NCBI RefSeq assembly: GCF_000513895.2
Contig: NZ_CP165782.1
Location: forward strand, 3,501,501 to 3,565,500
Origin: Ensifer sp. WSM1721
GTDB taxonomy: Bacteria > Pseudomonadota > Alphaproteobacteria > Rhizobiales > Rhizobiaceae
Direction: 5' to 3'
DNA length: 64,000 nt
Part shown: positions 35,052-43,944 of the stretch, one piece after another
How the letters are laid out: every line of letters starts with the position of its first letter
Position numbering within the stretch: the first letter of the stretch is position 1
Notes under the pieces: model-generated
What the model was told of the DNA's origin: nothing
The model's database searches: none
What the model saw: only the letters and a program-made list of their open reading frames with translations
Made by a program: the position numbers and the translations under genes

Positions 35052-36926
35052 ATGAGCGACGAAGCGCCCATTTCATCCCCGATTTCATCCGTCGAGAAAC
35101 CGGCCGCCTACCGTGTTCTGGCGCGCAAGTACCGCCCCAAGGACTTCTCCGATCTGATGGTCGGCCAGGAGCCATTGGTGCGCACGCTCACCAATGCCTT
35201 CGAGACCGGCCGTATCGCCCAGGCCTATATGCTGACGGGCGTGCGTGGCGTCGGCAAGACGACGACGGCGCGCATCCTGGCGCGCGCGCTGAACTACAAG
35301 ACCGCCGAGATCGACAAGCCCACCATCGACCTCAGGGCGCCGGGCGAGCATTGCCAGGCGATCATGGAGGGCCGCCATGTCGATGTGATCGAGATGGACG
35401 CCGCTTCGCACACGGGCATCGACGACATCCGCGAGATCATCGAGCAGGTGCGCTATCGGCCGGTCTCGGCGCGCTACAAGGTCTATATCATCGACGAAGT
35501 GCACATGCTCTCGACGCAGGCCTTCAACGGCCTGCTGAAGACGCTCGAAGAGCCGCCGGAGCATGTGAAGTTCATCTTCGCGACGACCGAAATCCGCAAA
35601 GTTCCGATCACCGTTCTGTCACGTTGCCAGCGCTTCGACCTTCGGCGCATCAGCGCCTCCGATCTGGTCGGCCTCTTCTCCACCATCCTCGGAAAAGAAG
35701 GTGTGCCCGCCGACCCCGAGGCGCTGGCCATGGTGGCGCGCGCGGCGGAAGGTTCGGCGCGCGACGGTCTCTCGCTTCTCGACCAGGCGATCGCGCATGG
35801 CGGCGGTTCGGTCGAGGTCGAAACCGTGCGCTCGATGCTTGGGCTTGCCGACCGCGCCCGCATCGTCGATCTCTTCGAGCGTGTCATTAAGGGCGATGTC
35901 GCCGGCGCCCTTCACGAATTCGCGGTCCAATACGAAGCCGGCGCCAATCCGACCGTGGTTCTTACCGATCTTGCCGATTTCACCCACATCGTGACACGGC
36001 TGAAATACGTGCCCGACGCGGTGAACGACCAATCCTTGAGCGAGATCGAGCGCACACGCGGGGCAGAATTCGCCGACAGCGTCGCGGTGACGACGCTCTC
36101 GCGCATCTGGCAGATGCTGCTCAAGGGCATTCCCGAGGCGGAAAGCTCGGCACGACCGGCGGGTGCTGCCGAGATGGTGCTGATCAGGCTCGCGCACGCG
36201 GCTCATCTGCCCTCGCCCGAGGAAGCGACCAGGCGGCTCCTTGAGCTTTCCGGCGGCGAAACCGGGGGCACGCGCCCCATGCCGAGCAGCAATGGCGGAG
36301 CCCAGGGCCGTGAGAGCGCGCCGGTCGAGGCTCGCGCTGTGGCAACGGCGCCGGTTCCGCGGTCTTCGAGCAATGGCGCGACGATGCTGCGCACGGTGCC
36401 GGACACCGCGCCCCAGCCGATCGACATCGGCCGCGTGGAGGATCGCGCGATCGCGAGCCCCGCGGCCAGGCCCGAGCCGAAGGTTCCGGTCAACTCGATC
36501 AGCGACATCGCCGATCTCTGCGCGAAGAACCGCGACATCAAGCTGAAGACGCTGGTACGCGGTTTCTTAAGGCTCGTGCACATCGAGCCGGGCCGGCTCG
36601 ATGTCAATCTTCCCGACGATGCGCCGAAGACGCTTCTCGGCGAACTCGCCGTCAAGCTCAAGGAATGGACCGGCATCCACTGGGTCGTAAGCTACAGCCG
36701 CGAGCCCGGAGAGCCGACACTGGTCGAGGCCGAGCAGCGCGCCCAGGAGCAGCGCGTCAACGATGCGCGCCAGGACCCGGACGTCGCCGCGATCCTCGCG
36801 CGGTTCCCGGGTGCCAGAATCACCGACGTGCGCATCCGCGCGACGGAAGGAGAGGTCGAGGCTCTCGCTCCGGCGGCAGCCGAATCCGAGGACGGCGACA
36901 TCGTTCCGGGTGATGACATCGAGTAA
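35052..36926 (+). CDS. dnaX: DNA polymerase III subunits tau/gamma
   Basis: 624 residues; clamp-loader ATPase and organiser of the replisome. AAA+ module: Walker A GVRGVGKTT (63-71), Walker B IIDEVHML, sensor 1 IFATTEIRK, arginine finger SRC. The zinc-ribbon cysteines of the E. coli protein are missing; only Cys101 remains, which I believe is usual in alphaproteobacteria. A long Ala/Pro/Ser-rich linker leads to the C-terminal polymerase-binding region. I see no obvious frameshift signal for a shorter gamma form. Start MSDEAPI has CAGGG upstream. Confidence 0.95.
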   Translation: MSDEAPISSPISSVEKPAAYRVLARKYRPKDFSDLMVGQEPLVRTLTNAFETGRIAQAYMLTGVRGVGKTTTARILARALNYKTAEIDKPTIDLRAPGEHCQAIMEGRHVDVIEMDAASHTGIDDIREIIEQVRYRPVSARYKVYIIDEVHMLSTQAFNGLLKTLEEPPEHVKFIFATTEIRKVPITVLSRCQRFDLRRISASDLVGLFSTILGKEGVPADPEALAMVARAAEGSARDGLSLLDQAIAHGGGSVEVETVRSMLGLADRARIVDLFERVIKGDVAGALHEFAVQYEAGANPTVVLTDLADFTHIVTRLKYVPDAVNDQSLSEIERTRGAEFADSVAVTTLSRIWQMLLKGIPEAESSARPAGAAEMVLIRLAHAAHLPSPEEATRRLLELSGGETGGTRPMPSSNGGAQGRESAPVEARAVATAPVPRSSSNGATMLRTVPDTAPQPIDIGRVEDRAIASPAARPEPKVPVNSISDIADLCAKNRDIKLKTLVRGFLRLVHIEPGRLDVNLPDDAPKTLLGELAVKLKEWTGIHWVVSYSREPGEPTLVEAEQRAQEQRVNDARQDPDVAAILARFPGARITDVRIRATEGEVEALAPAAAESEDGDIVPGDDIE

Positions 36927-36989
36927 AGGCGCGAACGCTGAAGCGGCGCTTTCAGTTCAGGCAGACTTACCAAAGGACAGGAGACGACG

Positions 36990-37313
36990 ATGCGCGACAT
37001 CATGGGCATGATGGGCAAGGTCAAGGAAATGCAGGAGAAGATGGAGAAGCTGCAGGCGGAAATCGCCGCGCTTGAAGTCGACGGCACGTCCGGTGGCGGC
37101 CTCGTCGCTGTCCGGCTCGACGGCAAGGGCCACATGAAGAGCCTGAAGATCGATCCCTCGCTCTTCAAGGAAGACGATGTCGAGATCCTCGAAGACTTGA
37201 TCGTCGCCGCCCACAAGGATGCCAAGGACAAGGCGGAGGCGGTGCAGGCGGAAAAGACGCGGGAGCTCACCGCCGGCCTACCGATCCCCCCGGGAATGAA
37301 GCTGCCGTTCTGA
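36990..37313 (+). CDS. YbaB/EbfC nucleoid-associated DNA-binding protein
   Basis: 107 residues, small homodimeric DNA-binding protein. N-terminal long helix [15 protein letters not shown], then beta core [29 protein letters not shown] and a C-terminal [10 protein letters not shown] tail, standard for the family. AGGAG six bases before the ATG. Sits between dnaX and (after a LysE gene) recR, the usual dnaX-ybaB-recR order. Confidence 0.94.
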   Translation: MRDIMGMMGKVKEMQEKMEKLQAEIAALEVDGTSGGGLVAVRLDGKGHMKSLKIDPSLFKEDDVEILEDLIVAAHKDAKDKAEAVQAEKTRELTAGLPIPPGMKLPF

Positions 37314-37450
37314 TCGGCGGTCTTCGGGCGCGCTTCTGGCGCGGTCGAAAAAGCGTGTTAGCTTGCGGTTTTCGCAAGCCACGCCAGCGGTTGGCCAGCG
37401 CTCGTTTTCGATGAAAGCGAACTCGCATCATCTTGGAGGAGGAGATCGTC

Positions 37451-38062
37451 ATGACCGTCGCGTCGCTGCTGGTGTTTGCCGGTGCACTGTTGATTGCCGC
37501 CGGATCGCCGGGGCCGAGCATCGCGGCGCTCGTCGCGCGGGTGCTATCGAAGGGCGCGCGTGACGTGCTGCCGTTCCTGCTTGCGATGTGGATCGGCGAG
37601 GCAATCTGGCTTTCCTTTGCGGTCGCCGGCCTCGCAGCTATTGCCGAGACCTTTCACTGGCTGTTCGTCGCGATAAAATGGGCGGGCGTCGCCTATCTCC
37701 TTTTCCTCGCCTGGAAGATGTGGACAGCCGAGCCGCAAACACCGGGAGAAAGCCTGCCGGAGGCGCGATCGGCGGCGAAGATGTTCTTTGCCGGCCTGAC
37801 GATCACGCTAGGCAATCCGAAGATCATGATGTTCTACGTGGCGCTGCTGCCCTCGATCATCGATCTCGGCTCCGTCACCCTGTTCGGCTGGGCGGAGCTC
37901 GTTGCCACCATGTTCGTCGTTCTCGTCGTCATCGATCTCGCCTGGGTCATGATGGCCGCCAAGGCGCGTCAGTTCTTGAGGAGCCGCCGCGCAGTGAGGA
38001 TCGTCAATCGCGCCAGCGCCGGCACGATGGCCGGTGCGGCCGTAGCGATTGCAACGCGCTGA
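37451..38062 (+). CDS. LysE family amino-acid exporter
   Basis: 203 residues, six predicted membrane helices. LysE signature GSPGPSIAALVARVLSKGA near residues 19-37 and GNPKIMMFYVALLP in the second half. Exports amino acids or homoserine lactone-like compounds; substrate unknown. Start ATG after GGAGGAG. It interrupts the usual ybaB-recR adjacency, which is common in rhizobia and suggests later insertion. Confidence 0.88.
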   Translation: MTVASLLVFAGALLIAAGSPGPSIAALVARVLSKGARDVLPFLLAMWIGEAIWLSFAVAGLAAIAETFHWLFVAIKWAGVAYLLFLAWKMWTAEPQTPGESLPEARSAAKMFFAGLTITLGNPKIMMFYVALLPSIIDLGSVTLFGWAELVATMFVVLVVIDLAWVMMAAKARQFLRSRRAVRIVNRASAGTMAGAAVAIATR

Positions 38063-38111
38063 CGCGCTCAAGATGATTCCGTTCGTCGGCGAGATGCGCT
38101 AAAAGCCCGCC

Positions 38112-38717
38112 ATGGCAAAGCGAGTCACCGGTCCCGAAATCGAAAAGCTCATCCAGCTCCTGGCGAAGGTGCCGGGCCTCGGCCCCCGTTCCGCCCGGCG
38201 GGCGGCGCTGCATCTCGTCAAGAAAAAGGAGCAACTGCTCGGCCCCCTGGCGGAGGCGATGGGCGAGGCGCATCGCAAGGTCAAGATCTGCTCCTGCTGC
38301 GGCAACGTCGATACCATCGACCCTTGCACCGTCTGCACCGACGAGCGGCGCGATCAGTCGGTGATCATCGTCGTCGAGGACGTCGCCGATCTCTGGGCAC
38401 TGGAGCGCGCCGGCGCGATGAATGCCGCCTATCATGTGCTCGGCGGCACGCTGTCGCCGCTCGACGGCATCGGCCCGGACGACCTGAATATCAGGGGCTT
38501 GGTCGACCGCGTCTCCAAGGGCGGGGTGCGTGAACTGATCATTGCCGTCAACGCCACCGTCGAGGGCCAGACGACGGCACATTACATCACCGACCAGCTC
38601 GAAGGCATGGAAGTGAAGATCACCCGTCTTGCCCATGGCGTGCCGGTCGGCGGCGAGCTCGACTATCTCGACGAGGGCACGCTGGCCGCGGCGCTCCGGG
38701 CGCGCACCACCATTTGA
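38112..38717 (+). CDS. recR: Recombination mediator protein RecR
   Basis: 201 residues; with RecF/RecO loads RecA on gapped DNA. Helix-hairpin-helix [15 protein letters not shown] (about 18-32), zinc finger CSCCG...CTVC (about 58-74), Toprim domain [15 protein letters not shown] onward, and ALHEL-like end. Start ATG at 38112. Ten bases later the transglycosylase gene begins on the same strand. Confidence 0.95.
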   Translation: MAKRVTGPEIEKLIQLLAKVPGLGPRSARRAALHLVKKKEQLLGPLAEAMGEAHRKVKICSCCGNVDTIDPCTVCTDERRDQSVIIVVEDVADLWALERAGAMNAAYHVLGGTLSPLDGIGPDDLNIRGLVDRVSKGGVRELIIAVNATVEGQTTAHYITDQLEGMEVKITRLAHGVPVGGELDYLDEGTLAAALRARTTI

Positions 38718-38727
38718 AGGGATGCCG

Positions 38728-40026
38728 ATGCGTTTGAAATCTCGCGTTCGCTCATGGTTTGCCGGTTTTCGTGCTGAGGGGGGTAAGCGCCGCGCACGCC
38801 TGCTTGCAACCGTCGCCGCGTTCCTCGCCCTCCACTTTCCGGCTTACGCCGCTTCCAAGGCCGATGTCGAAAACCAGTTCCGGCAATGGCTTCAGAACGA
38901 CCTTTGGCCGGAGGCGCAGCAGGCGGGCGTTTCGGGCGCGGCCTTCAGGGCGGCTTTTGAGGGTGTGAAGCTCAACTGGGATCTGCCCGACCTCGCGCCA
39001 CCTGGCTTTCCGAAACCGAAGCAGCGCAAGCAGAGCCAAGCCGAATTTTCCTCGCCCGGCTCCTATTTCACGGAAAAGCGCCTTCAGGGGCTGGCCGCGA
39101 CCGGCCGCAGCCTCGCCTCCGCCCATGCCTCGACCTTGAAGCGGATCGAAAAGACCTATGGCGTTCCGGGGCCGATCGTTCTCGCCATCTGGGGCAAAGA
39201 ATCCGGCTTTGGCCGGGCGAAGATCCCGCATCCGATCATGGATGTGCTGGCGACCAAGGCTTTCATGTCGACGCGGCCGGAGCTTTTCCGCCGCGAGCTG
39301 ATCGCGGCCCTGCATATTCTTCAAAGCGGTGACGTCCAGGAGGCGGAAATGCGCGGCTCCTGGGCCGGCGCCATGGGCCAGCCGCAGTTCCTGCCCTCGA
39401 GCTTTCTGAAATACGCCGTGGATTTCGACGGCGACGGCCGCCGCGACATCTGGAATTCAGTACCGGACAGCCTCGCTTCGATCGCCAACTATCTTTCTGA
39501 GAAGGGCTGGCAGGGCGGCCGCGACTGGGGTTTCGAGGTGGCGATCCCTGCAGGCGTCTCCTGCGCCCAGGAGGGGCCGGACCTCGCCCGTCCGATTGCC
39601 GAATGGGCCGGCATGGGCATCGGCCGCATCTCCGGTAAGCCGTTTCCGGCGGGAGAGCGTTCGGCCGCAGGTATGATGCTGGTGCCCGCCGGCACGCACG
39701 GACCGCAATTCATCGTCACGCCGAATTTCTACGTGATCAAGGAATACAACAACTCCGATCTCTACGCGCTTTATATCGGCAACCTCGCCGATCGCATCGC
39801 GACAGGCGGCGGTGCTTTCCGCAGCGCCTGGGGCGACGTCGGCGGCATGCTGCGATCCGACGTCCTCGGCATGCAGAAGGCGCTCGTCTCCATCGGCTAC
39901 GACGTCGGCAAGGCCGACGGACTGCCGGGCTACAAGACCCGTCGCTCGCTCGGCGACTGGCAGGCGAAGAACGGTCTCGCGCCGACCTGCTTTCCCGATC
40001 CGTCGCTGAAGTCGAAGCTGCGCTGA
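38728..40026 (+). CDS. Lytic murein transglycosylase (MltB family)
   Basis: 432 residues, exported. N-terminal hydrophobic signal (about 15-40) ending AYAAS, SLT_2 catalytic domain with the acid Glu in IWGKESGFGR, and SWAGAMGQPQFLPSSF; C-terminal peptidoglycan-binding-1 domain (about 360-420). Cleaves the glycan strand of peptidoglycan to 1,6-anhydro ends. Start 38728 preferred (GAAGG seven bases before); ATG 38722 also fits. No lipobox Cys near the cleavage site, so it is probably soluble. Confidence 0.9.
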   Translation: MRLKSRVRSWFAGFRAEGGKRRARLLATVAAFLALHFPAYAASKADVENQFRQWLQNDLWPEAQQAGVSGAAFRAAFEGVKLNWDLPDLAPPGFPKPKQRKQSQAEFSSPGSYFTEKRLQGLAATGRSLASAHASTLKRIEKTYGVPGPIVLAIWGKESGFGRAKIPHPIMDVLATKAFMSTRPELFRRELIAALHILQSGDVQEAEMRGSWAGAMGQPQFLPSSFLKYAVDFDGDGRRDIWNSVPDSLASIANYLSEKGWQGGRDWGFEVAIPAGVSCAQEGPDLARPIAEWAGMGIGRISGKPFPAGERSAAGMMLVPAGTHGPQFIVTPNFYVIKEYNNSDLYALYIGNLADRIATGGGAFRSAWGDVGGMLRSDVLGMQKALVSIGYDVGKADGLPGYKTRRSLGDWQAKNGLAPTCFPDPSLKSKLR

Positions 40027-40355
40027 CTTTGGGTCTGGTGCTGAAAACTGCCGCTTAGTACCCCACTCAGACGCTGCAATGGGTGGGACTTTGCCGTTCG
40101 ACTCGCCCATCGGAACGGGCAAAGAGCGCCAAAAGCGGTCGTCGTGATGCCGGTAGCTCAACGACCGAAATGGGGCCGTTAGCCGTCGGACTGCTTTCGG
40201 GGAGCAGGCGCTGAAAGCTGACATTCGTTCATATGGGCTCGAAGGTCCGCTTGACCCGCAGCAGACGATTTTGCTGCCCGCCGCGGTGCATGACCTCGAA
40301 TGACCGGTCTACGGCAGGCAAAGTTCGGGAGGCTTGCGTTTCCTGCACAAGCGGG
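40027..40355. other. Intergenic stretch without recognisable gene
   Basis: About 330 bases between the transglycosylase and the ArsR gene. It includes a short run similar to degenerate coding sequence (around 40075-40200), but I cannot match it to any gene or repeat. No promoter motif stands out. Confidence 0.35.
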
Positions 40356-40387
40356 CTACATACTGAACCATATGGTTCAGTATGTAG
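40356..40387. promoter_or_regulatory. Perfect 32-bp palindrome spanning the arsR-type start codon
   Basis: The left half is CTACATACTGAACCAT (40356-40371) and the right half its exact reverse complement, ATGGTTCAGTATGTAG. The ATG of the regulator is the first three bases of the right half. It is the probable operator of the ArsR-type repressor, which would cover both promoter end and start codon. Confidence 0.7.
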
Positions 40388-40719
40388 TTCCTCCCCTCGA
40401 TCTCTCGTTCGCGGCGCTGTCCGATGCGACCCGCCGCGGGATCATCGAACAGCTGGGGCGAGGGGACGCGTCGATCACCAGTCTCGCGGATAAGTTCCAG
40501 ATGACGCTGACCGGCATGAAGAAGCACGTCCAGGTTCTCGAGCGGGCGGGGCTCGTCGTCACGCAGAAGGTCGGACGGGTGAGAACCTGCAAGCTGGGGA
40601 AACGCGGCCTCAAGGCGGAGGCCGAGTGGATCGAGGCGCATCGCAAGCTCTTCGAGGCCCGCTTCGAAGCATTGGACGAAATCATCAGCGAAATTAAGCA
40701 GGAGGGAAGCGATGAATAA
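40372..40719 (+). CDS. ArsR family transcriptional regulator
   Basis: 115 residues from MVQYVVPPLDLSFAALSD. Winged helix: ASITSLADKFQMTLTGMKKHVQVLERAGLVV (about 35-65), with VGRVRTCKLG as the wing. No cysteine metal site of the ArsR kind, so it may sense something other than metal. No ribosome-binding site: the start sits on the axis of a 32-bp palindrome, suggesting a leaderless message and autorepression. Overlaps the next gene by eight bases, a pair found widely (ArsR-SRPBCC), probably one functional unit. Confidence 0.88.
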   Translation: MVQYVVPPLDLSFAALSDATRRGIIEQLGRGDASITSLADKFQMTLTGMKKHVQVLERAGLVVTQKVGRVRTCKLGKRGLKAEAEWIEAHRKLFEARFEALDEIISEIKQEGSDE

Positions 40720-41215
40720 GCAAGTTAACAGTGCAGATGGTGCGCAGAACCGCACGTCAGTCGAGCGCAGAGGGGATCGCGAACTCGTCATAACACGGAC
40801 ATTCAATGCGCCGCCGAGCACGGTTTACAGGGCGTGGAGCCAGCCCGAGCTGTTCCAGCGCTGGTGGGTGCCAAAATCGGCATCCGGCGTTTCGCTCGTA
40901 TCGTGCGATATGGACGTCCGTACCGGCGGCAAATATCGGCTGGAATTCGGCGCCGGCGGTTCGGACACCATGGCCTTCTACGGCAAGTATCTCGAGGTGG
41001 TGCCGAACGAGCGCATCGTCTGGACCAACGATGAGGGCGAAGAGGGCGCGGTCACGACCGTGACCTTCGAGGAACAGGGAGGGAAGACGCTGCTGAACTT
41101 CCACGAAGTCTATCCGTCCAAGGAGGCGCTTGAGGAAGCACTACAGGGCGGGGCGGCCGCATTGCCGGAACAGCTGGAACAGCTCGACGAATTGCTTTCC
41201 AGCATAGGCAAGTAG
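40712..41215 (+). CDS. SRPBCC (AHSA1-type) domain protein
   Basis: 167 residues. AHSA1 core: VITRTFNAPPSTVYRAWSQPELFQRWW (about 26-52) and TTVTFEEQGGKTLLNF, with a negatively charged C-terminus. Ligand unknown; the cavity usually binds a hydrophobic molecule. Overlaps the ArsR stop by 8 bases, so translation is coupled and its expression follows the repressor. Distantly similar to the protein at 26910. Confidence 0.87.
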   Translation: MNKQVNSADGAQNRTSVERRGDRELVITRTFNAPPSTVYRAWSQPELFQRWWVPKSASGVSLVSCDMDVRTGGKYRLEFGAGGSDTMAFYGKYLEVVPNERIVWTNDEGEEGAVTTVTFEEQGGKTLLNFHEVYPSKEALEEALQGGAAALPEQLEQLDELLSSIGK

Positions 41216-41393
41216 CGCGGGTCGGGAAACTCGCCTCGGGGGAACGTCTGCTCTTGGGAGGTGACTCCACCGGCCTTTCCGGCCGGAGCGGCGGCGCAGA
41301 GCTGTCCTTCGCGTCTCGCGCAGCCAAGTCGGCTATGGGTCGAAACCGGTATTTCGGCTCCGGTATTACGCGTCGGATTTTCCTGTCCGCCGC

Positions 41394-43022
41394 TCAATGC
41401 ATCTCCACCGGCCGCTTATAGCGTTCGTAATGGTCGGGAACGATCGTCTGCCGTTCGATCATCCGGTGGACACGCGGCGGCTGGTCGCCGCGATGTAGCG
41501 CCGTGAGCTTGTCACCGACCGACGCATCGGCTTGCGTGCGCCGCTGGTTATGGCGGACATATTCGACCCAGGTCGGCACGTGATAGGTCTCCGTCCAGGT
41601 CGTCGGGTTTTCGAGGTCGCGCATCAGCGCCCAATGCCCGGCGCCGTCACGGATGCGAATGCGGCGGCGTTCGGCCATCGTCTTCAGGAACTCGGGTATG
41701 TCGTCGTCGGCGATCTCGTAGTCGATCATGACCACGATCGGACCGCTGCGCGGCTTCAAGTCGAGCGCGAGCAGCGGCTCGTTGAAGCGGTTCAAGGGGT
41801 CGAGGTTCAGCGACGTGAACTCCGGCAGGGCGAAACGCAGGCCGATGGCGGCGCCGGCGAGCATCAGAAGACAGGAGCCGATGAGCGCATTGGCGGCGCC
41901 GTATTGTTCGGCGGTCACGCCCCAGAGCCAGCTTCCGCCGGCAATGCCTCCGAAGGTGGTGGTCTGGTAGAGGGAGAGCGCCCGGCCGACCACCCAGCGC
42001 GGCGTCGAGAGCTGTACCGTCGTGTTGAAGAGCGACAGCGCCAGCACCCAACAGGCGCCGGAGACGGTGAGAACGAGCGACGTCAGCCAGGCCTCGGAGC
42101 TGATCGCCGTGACCAAGGCGCTCAAGGCGAAACCCGCGAAGGCATAGCGCACGATCACCTCGCTCGTCAGAAACTCCCGGAGCCTTGCGCTGAGCAGCGC
42201 GCCGCCGATTGCGCCGAGGCCGAAGGCGCCGAGCATGATACCGTAAGTGAGCGGGCCACCGCCGACGAGATCGCGCGCGACGAGCGGCAGGAGTGCGAGG
42301 ATCGCGCTCGCCGAGACGCCGAAGGCGAAGCCGCGCAACAGCACCTTGCCAATGTTTGGCGACATCGCCACGTAGCGCAGCCCGGCGGAGACCGCCCGCC
42401 CGAGCGTTTCACGCGGCAGCCTCCTTTCCGGGACGCTCGGCCGCCAGCGGAAAAGCGCGAACAAAATCGCGAAATAGCTGAGTGCATTGGCCGCGAAGGC
42501 AGCCGCGGCACCGGCGGCCGCCACGATCGCGCCGCCGATTGCCGGACCGACGCTGCGGGTGATGTTGAAGCCCATGCTGTTGAGCGCTACGGCGGCCGGC
42601 AGGTCGTCGCGCGGGACCATGTCGCCGACCGAAGCCTGCCAGGACGGATTGTTGAGCGCCGTGCCGCAGCCGAGCAGGAAGGTGAAGGTGAGAAGCAGCC
42701 ACGGCGTCACCAGGCCGAAATAGGCAAAGATCGTCAAAACCGCCGAAACGAGGAGCATGAAACCCTGCGCGACGAGCATGATCCGCCGCCGGTCGAAATT
42801 ATCGGCGAGCGCGCCCGAGACGACGGAGAAGAGCATGATCGGCAGCGAGGTCGACGCCTGCACCAGCGCTACCATGTTCACCGATTGCGAGATCGACGTC
42901 ATCAACCAGGCCGCACCCACCGCCTGGATCAGCCCGCCAAAATTGGAGGCGAGGCTGGCGATCCAGATGGTGCGGAATGTTTCGTGCCGGAAGGGAGCCA
43001 GCGGCGATATGCGGTTCGTCAC
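41394..43022 (-). CDS. MFS transporter with a C-terminal cytosolic domain (MFS_3 type)
   Basis: 542 residues. Residues about 1-400 are an MFS_3/enterobactin-exporter-like carrier with twelve predicted helices (loop GALADNFDRRRIML). The last ~140 residues are hydrophilic (VVMIDYEIADDDIPEFLKTMAERRRIRIRDGAGHW) and resemble a small antibiotic-biosynthesis-monooxygenase-like or ferredoxin-like fold. Such fusions occur in rhizobia, function unknown. No regulator gene is adjacent on the same strand; a promoter must lie in the 43023-43197 region shared with rimP. Confidence 0.87.
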   Translation of the reverse strand: MTNRISPLAPFRHETFRTIWIASLASNFGGLIQAVGAAWLMTSISQSVNMVALVQASTSLPIMLFSVVSGALADNFDRRRIMLVAQGFMLLVSAVLTIFAYFGLVTPWLLLTFTFLLGCGTALNNPSWQASVGDMVPRDDLPAAVALNSMGFNITRSVGPAIGGAIVAAAGAAAAFAANALSYFAILFALFRWRPSVPERRLPRETLGRAVSAGLRYVAMSPNIGKVLLRGFAFGVSASAILALLPLVARDLVGGGPLTYGIMLGAFGLGAIGGALLSARLREFLTSEVIVRYAFAGFALSALVTAISSEAWLTSLVLTVSGACWVLALSLFNTTVQLSTPRWVVGRALSLYQTTTFGGIAGGSWLWGVTAEQYGAANALIGSCLLMLAGAAIGLRFALPEFTSLNLDPLNRFNEPLLALDLKPRSGPIVVMIDYEIADDDIPEFLKTMAERRRIRIRDGAGHWALMRDLENPTTWTETYHVPTWVEYVRHNQRRTQADASVGDKLTALHRGDQPPRVHRMIERQTIVPDHYERYKRPVEMH

Positions 43023-43217
43023 CTCTTGATCTCGCTCGTTCGATGCCGATATAGGATGCCTTCGTTATAAACCTCGAAATGTGGCGCGCCAGCCGCTGAA
43101 ATTTGCGGTTAGCTCAGCTTTGTCGCGATTTGCGAGGGTTCGTTGCCTAGGTTGGCCGCAAGCCTTGCAATTCGGGGCGAGGAAGCGTATATGGGCCTCA
43201 AATTCTTGATCGGTTAG

Positions 43218-43289
43218 ATGAAGAGTGGGCCCGACAGGACCCGCTCTTTTTTATTAGCCGGTCCGATGAGGAGACGAGCGTTTGTCTGA
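43218..43289 (+). other. Possible leader reading frame upstream of rimP
   Basis: A 23-codon frame (MKSGPDRTRSF..., stop at 43287) starts just before and reads through the terminator-like stem at 43221-43252, and its stop overlaps the rimP TTG start region. No good ribosome-binding site is visible, so translation is uncertain, but the arrangement would allow control of the hairpin by ribosomes. Confidence 0.35.
43221..43252 (+). terminator. Leader hairpin with U-run upstream of rimP
   Basis: AAGAGTGGGCCC pairs with GGACCCGCTCTT (one mismatch, one G-U) around GACA, followed by TTTTTT. It looks like an intrinsic terminator in the 5' leader of the rimP-nusA-infB operon, a position where a conserved rhizobial rimP leader RNA motif has been described. 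Probably attenuates or is read through by NusA-dependent control. Confidence 0.7.
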
Positions 43290-43899
43290 TACGACAACGG
43301 CTGAAAATGCAAATGAGCCTCGGCTGATCACCGAGACCGGCCTCGACCGGCGCATTGCCGACATTATCGAGCCGGTGCTGGTGCAGATGGGCTTTCGCCT
43401 GGTGCGCGTGCGCATGTCCGGGCAGAACGGCCTGACGCTGCAGATCATGACCGAGCGCCAAGACGGCACCATGACCGTCGAGGATTGCGAAGAGGTTTCG
43501 AAGGCGATCTCGCCGGTGCTCGATGTGGAAGATCCGATCGACAAGGCGTATCATCTCGAAGTGTCGTCGCCGGGCATCGATCGCCCGATGGTGCGAAGGT
43601 CCGACTTCGTCCGTTGGCAGGGCCATCTGATGAAGTGCGAGACCTCGGTCATGGTCGAGGGGCGCAAGCGCTTTCGCGGCAAGATCGTGGAAGTCACCGA
43701 GGACGGTTTCCGGCTCGAACGCGATCAGCCGGCCTATGGCGAAGAGCCGACCGTCGCCATCCCGTTCACGGCCCTTTCCGAAGCGCGGCTGATCCTGACG
43801 GACGACCTCATCCGCGATGCGCTGACGGCCGACAAGAAGGCGAAGGCCGCGCGCGCCGCCAACGAAAACTTCGAAGACGACGACAGAGATAGCGAATAA
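43282..43899 (+). CDS. rimP: Ribosome maturation factor RimP
   Basis: 205 residues with a TTG start (GAGGAG nine bases upstream). Needed for 30S subunit maturation. N-terminal alpha/beta domain with GFRLVRVRM and [16 protein letters not shown], the motif [13 protein letters not shown], and a C-terminal SH3-like barrel; an extra acidic tail (EDDDRDSE). First gene of the rimP-nusA-ylxR-infB-rbfA-truB transcript. Confidence 0.93.
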   Translation: MSDTTTAENANEPRLITETGLDRRIADIIEPVLVQMGFRLVRVRMSGQNGLTLQIMTERQDGTMTVEDCEEVSKAISPVLDVEDPIDKAYHLEVSSPGIDRPMVRRSDFVRWQGHLMKCETSVMVEGRKRFRGKIVEVTEDGFRLERDQPAYGEEPTVAIPFTALSEARLILTDDLIRDALTADKKAKAARAANENFEDDDRDSE

Positions 43900-43944
43900 G
43901 GCAGGGTGCGCCCTCGAGGCCTCTGCAACAGACGGAGACAAGAT

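Noticed and set aside
41216..41393. Short GC-rich stem-loop near 41270 after the SRPBCC gene as a terminator.
   Set aside because: The CCGGCC-type stem is short and has no U-run; too weak to list as a terminator.
41532..43070. A 512-codon open frame opposite the MFS gene.
   Set aside because: Arg/Glu-rich low-complexity product, and the opposite strand clearly encodes a transporter.
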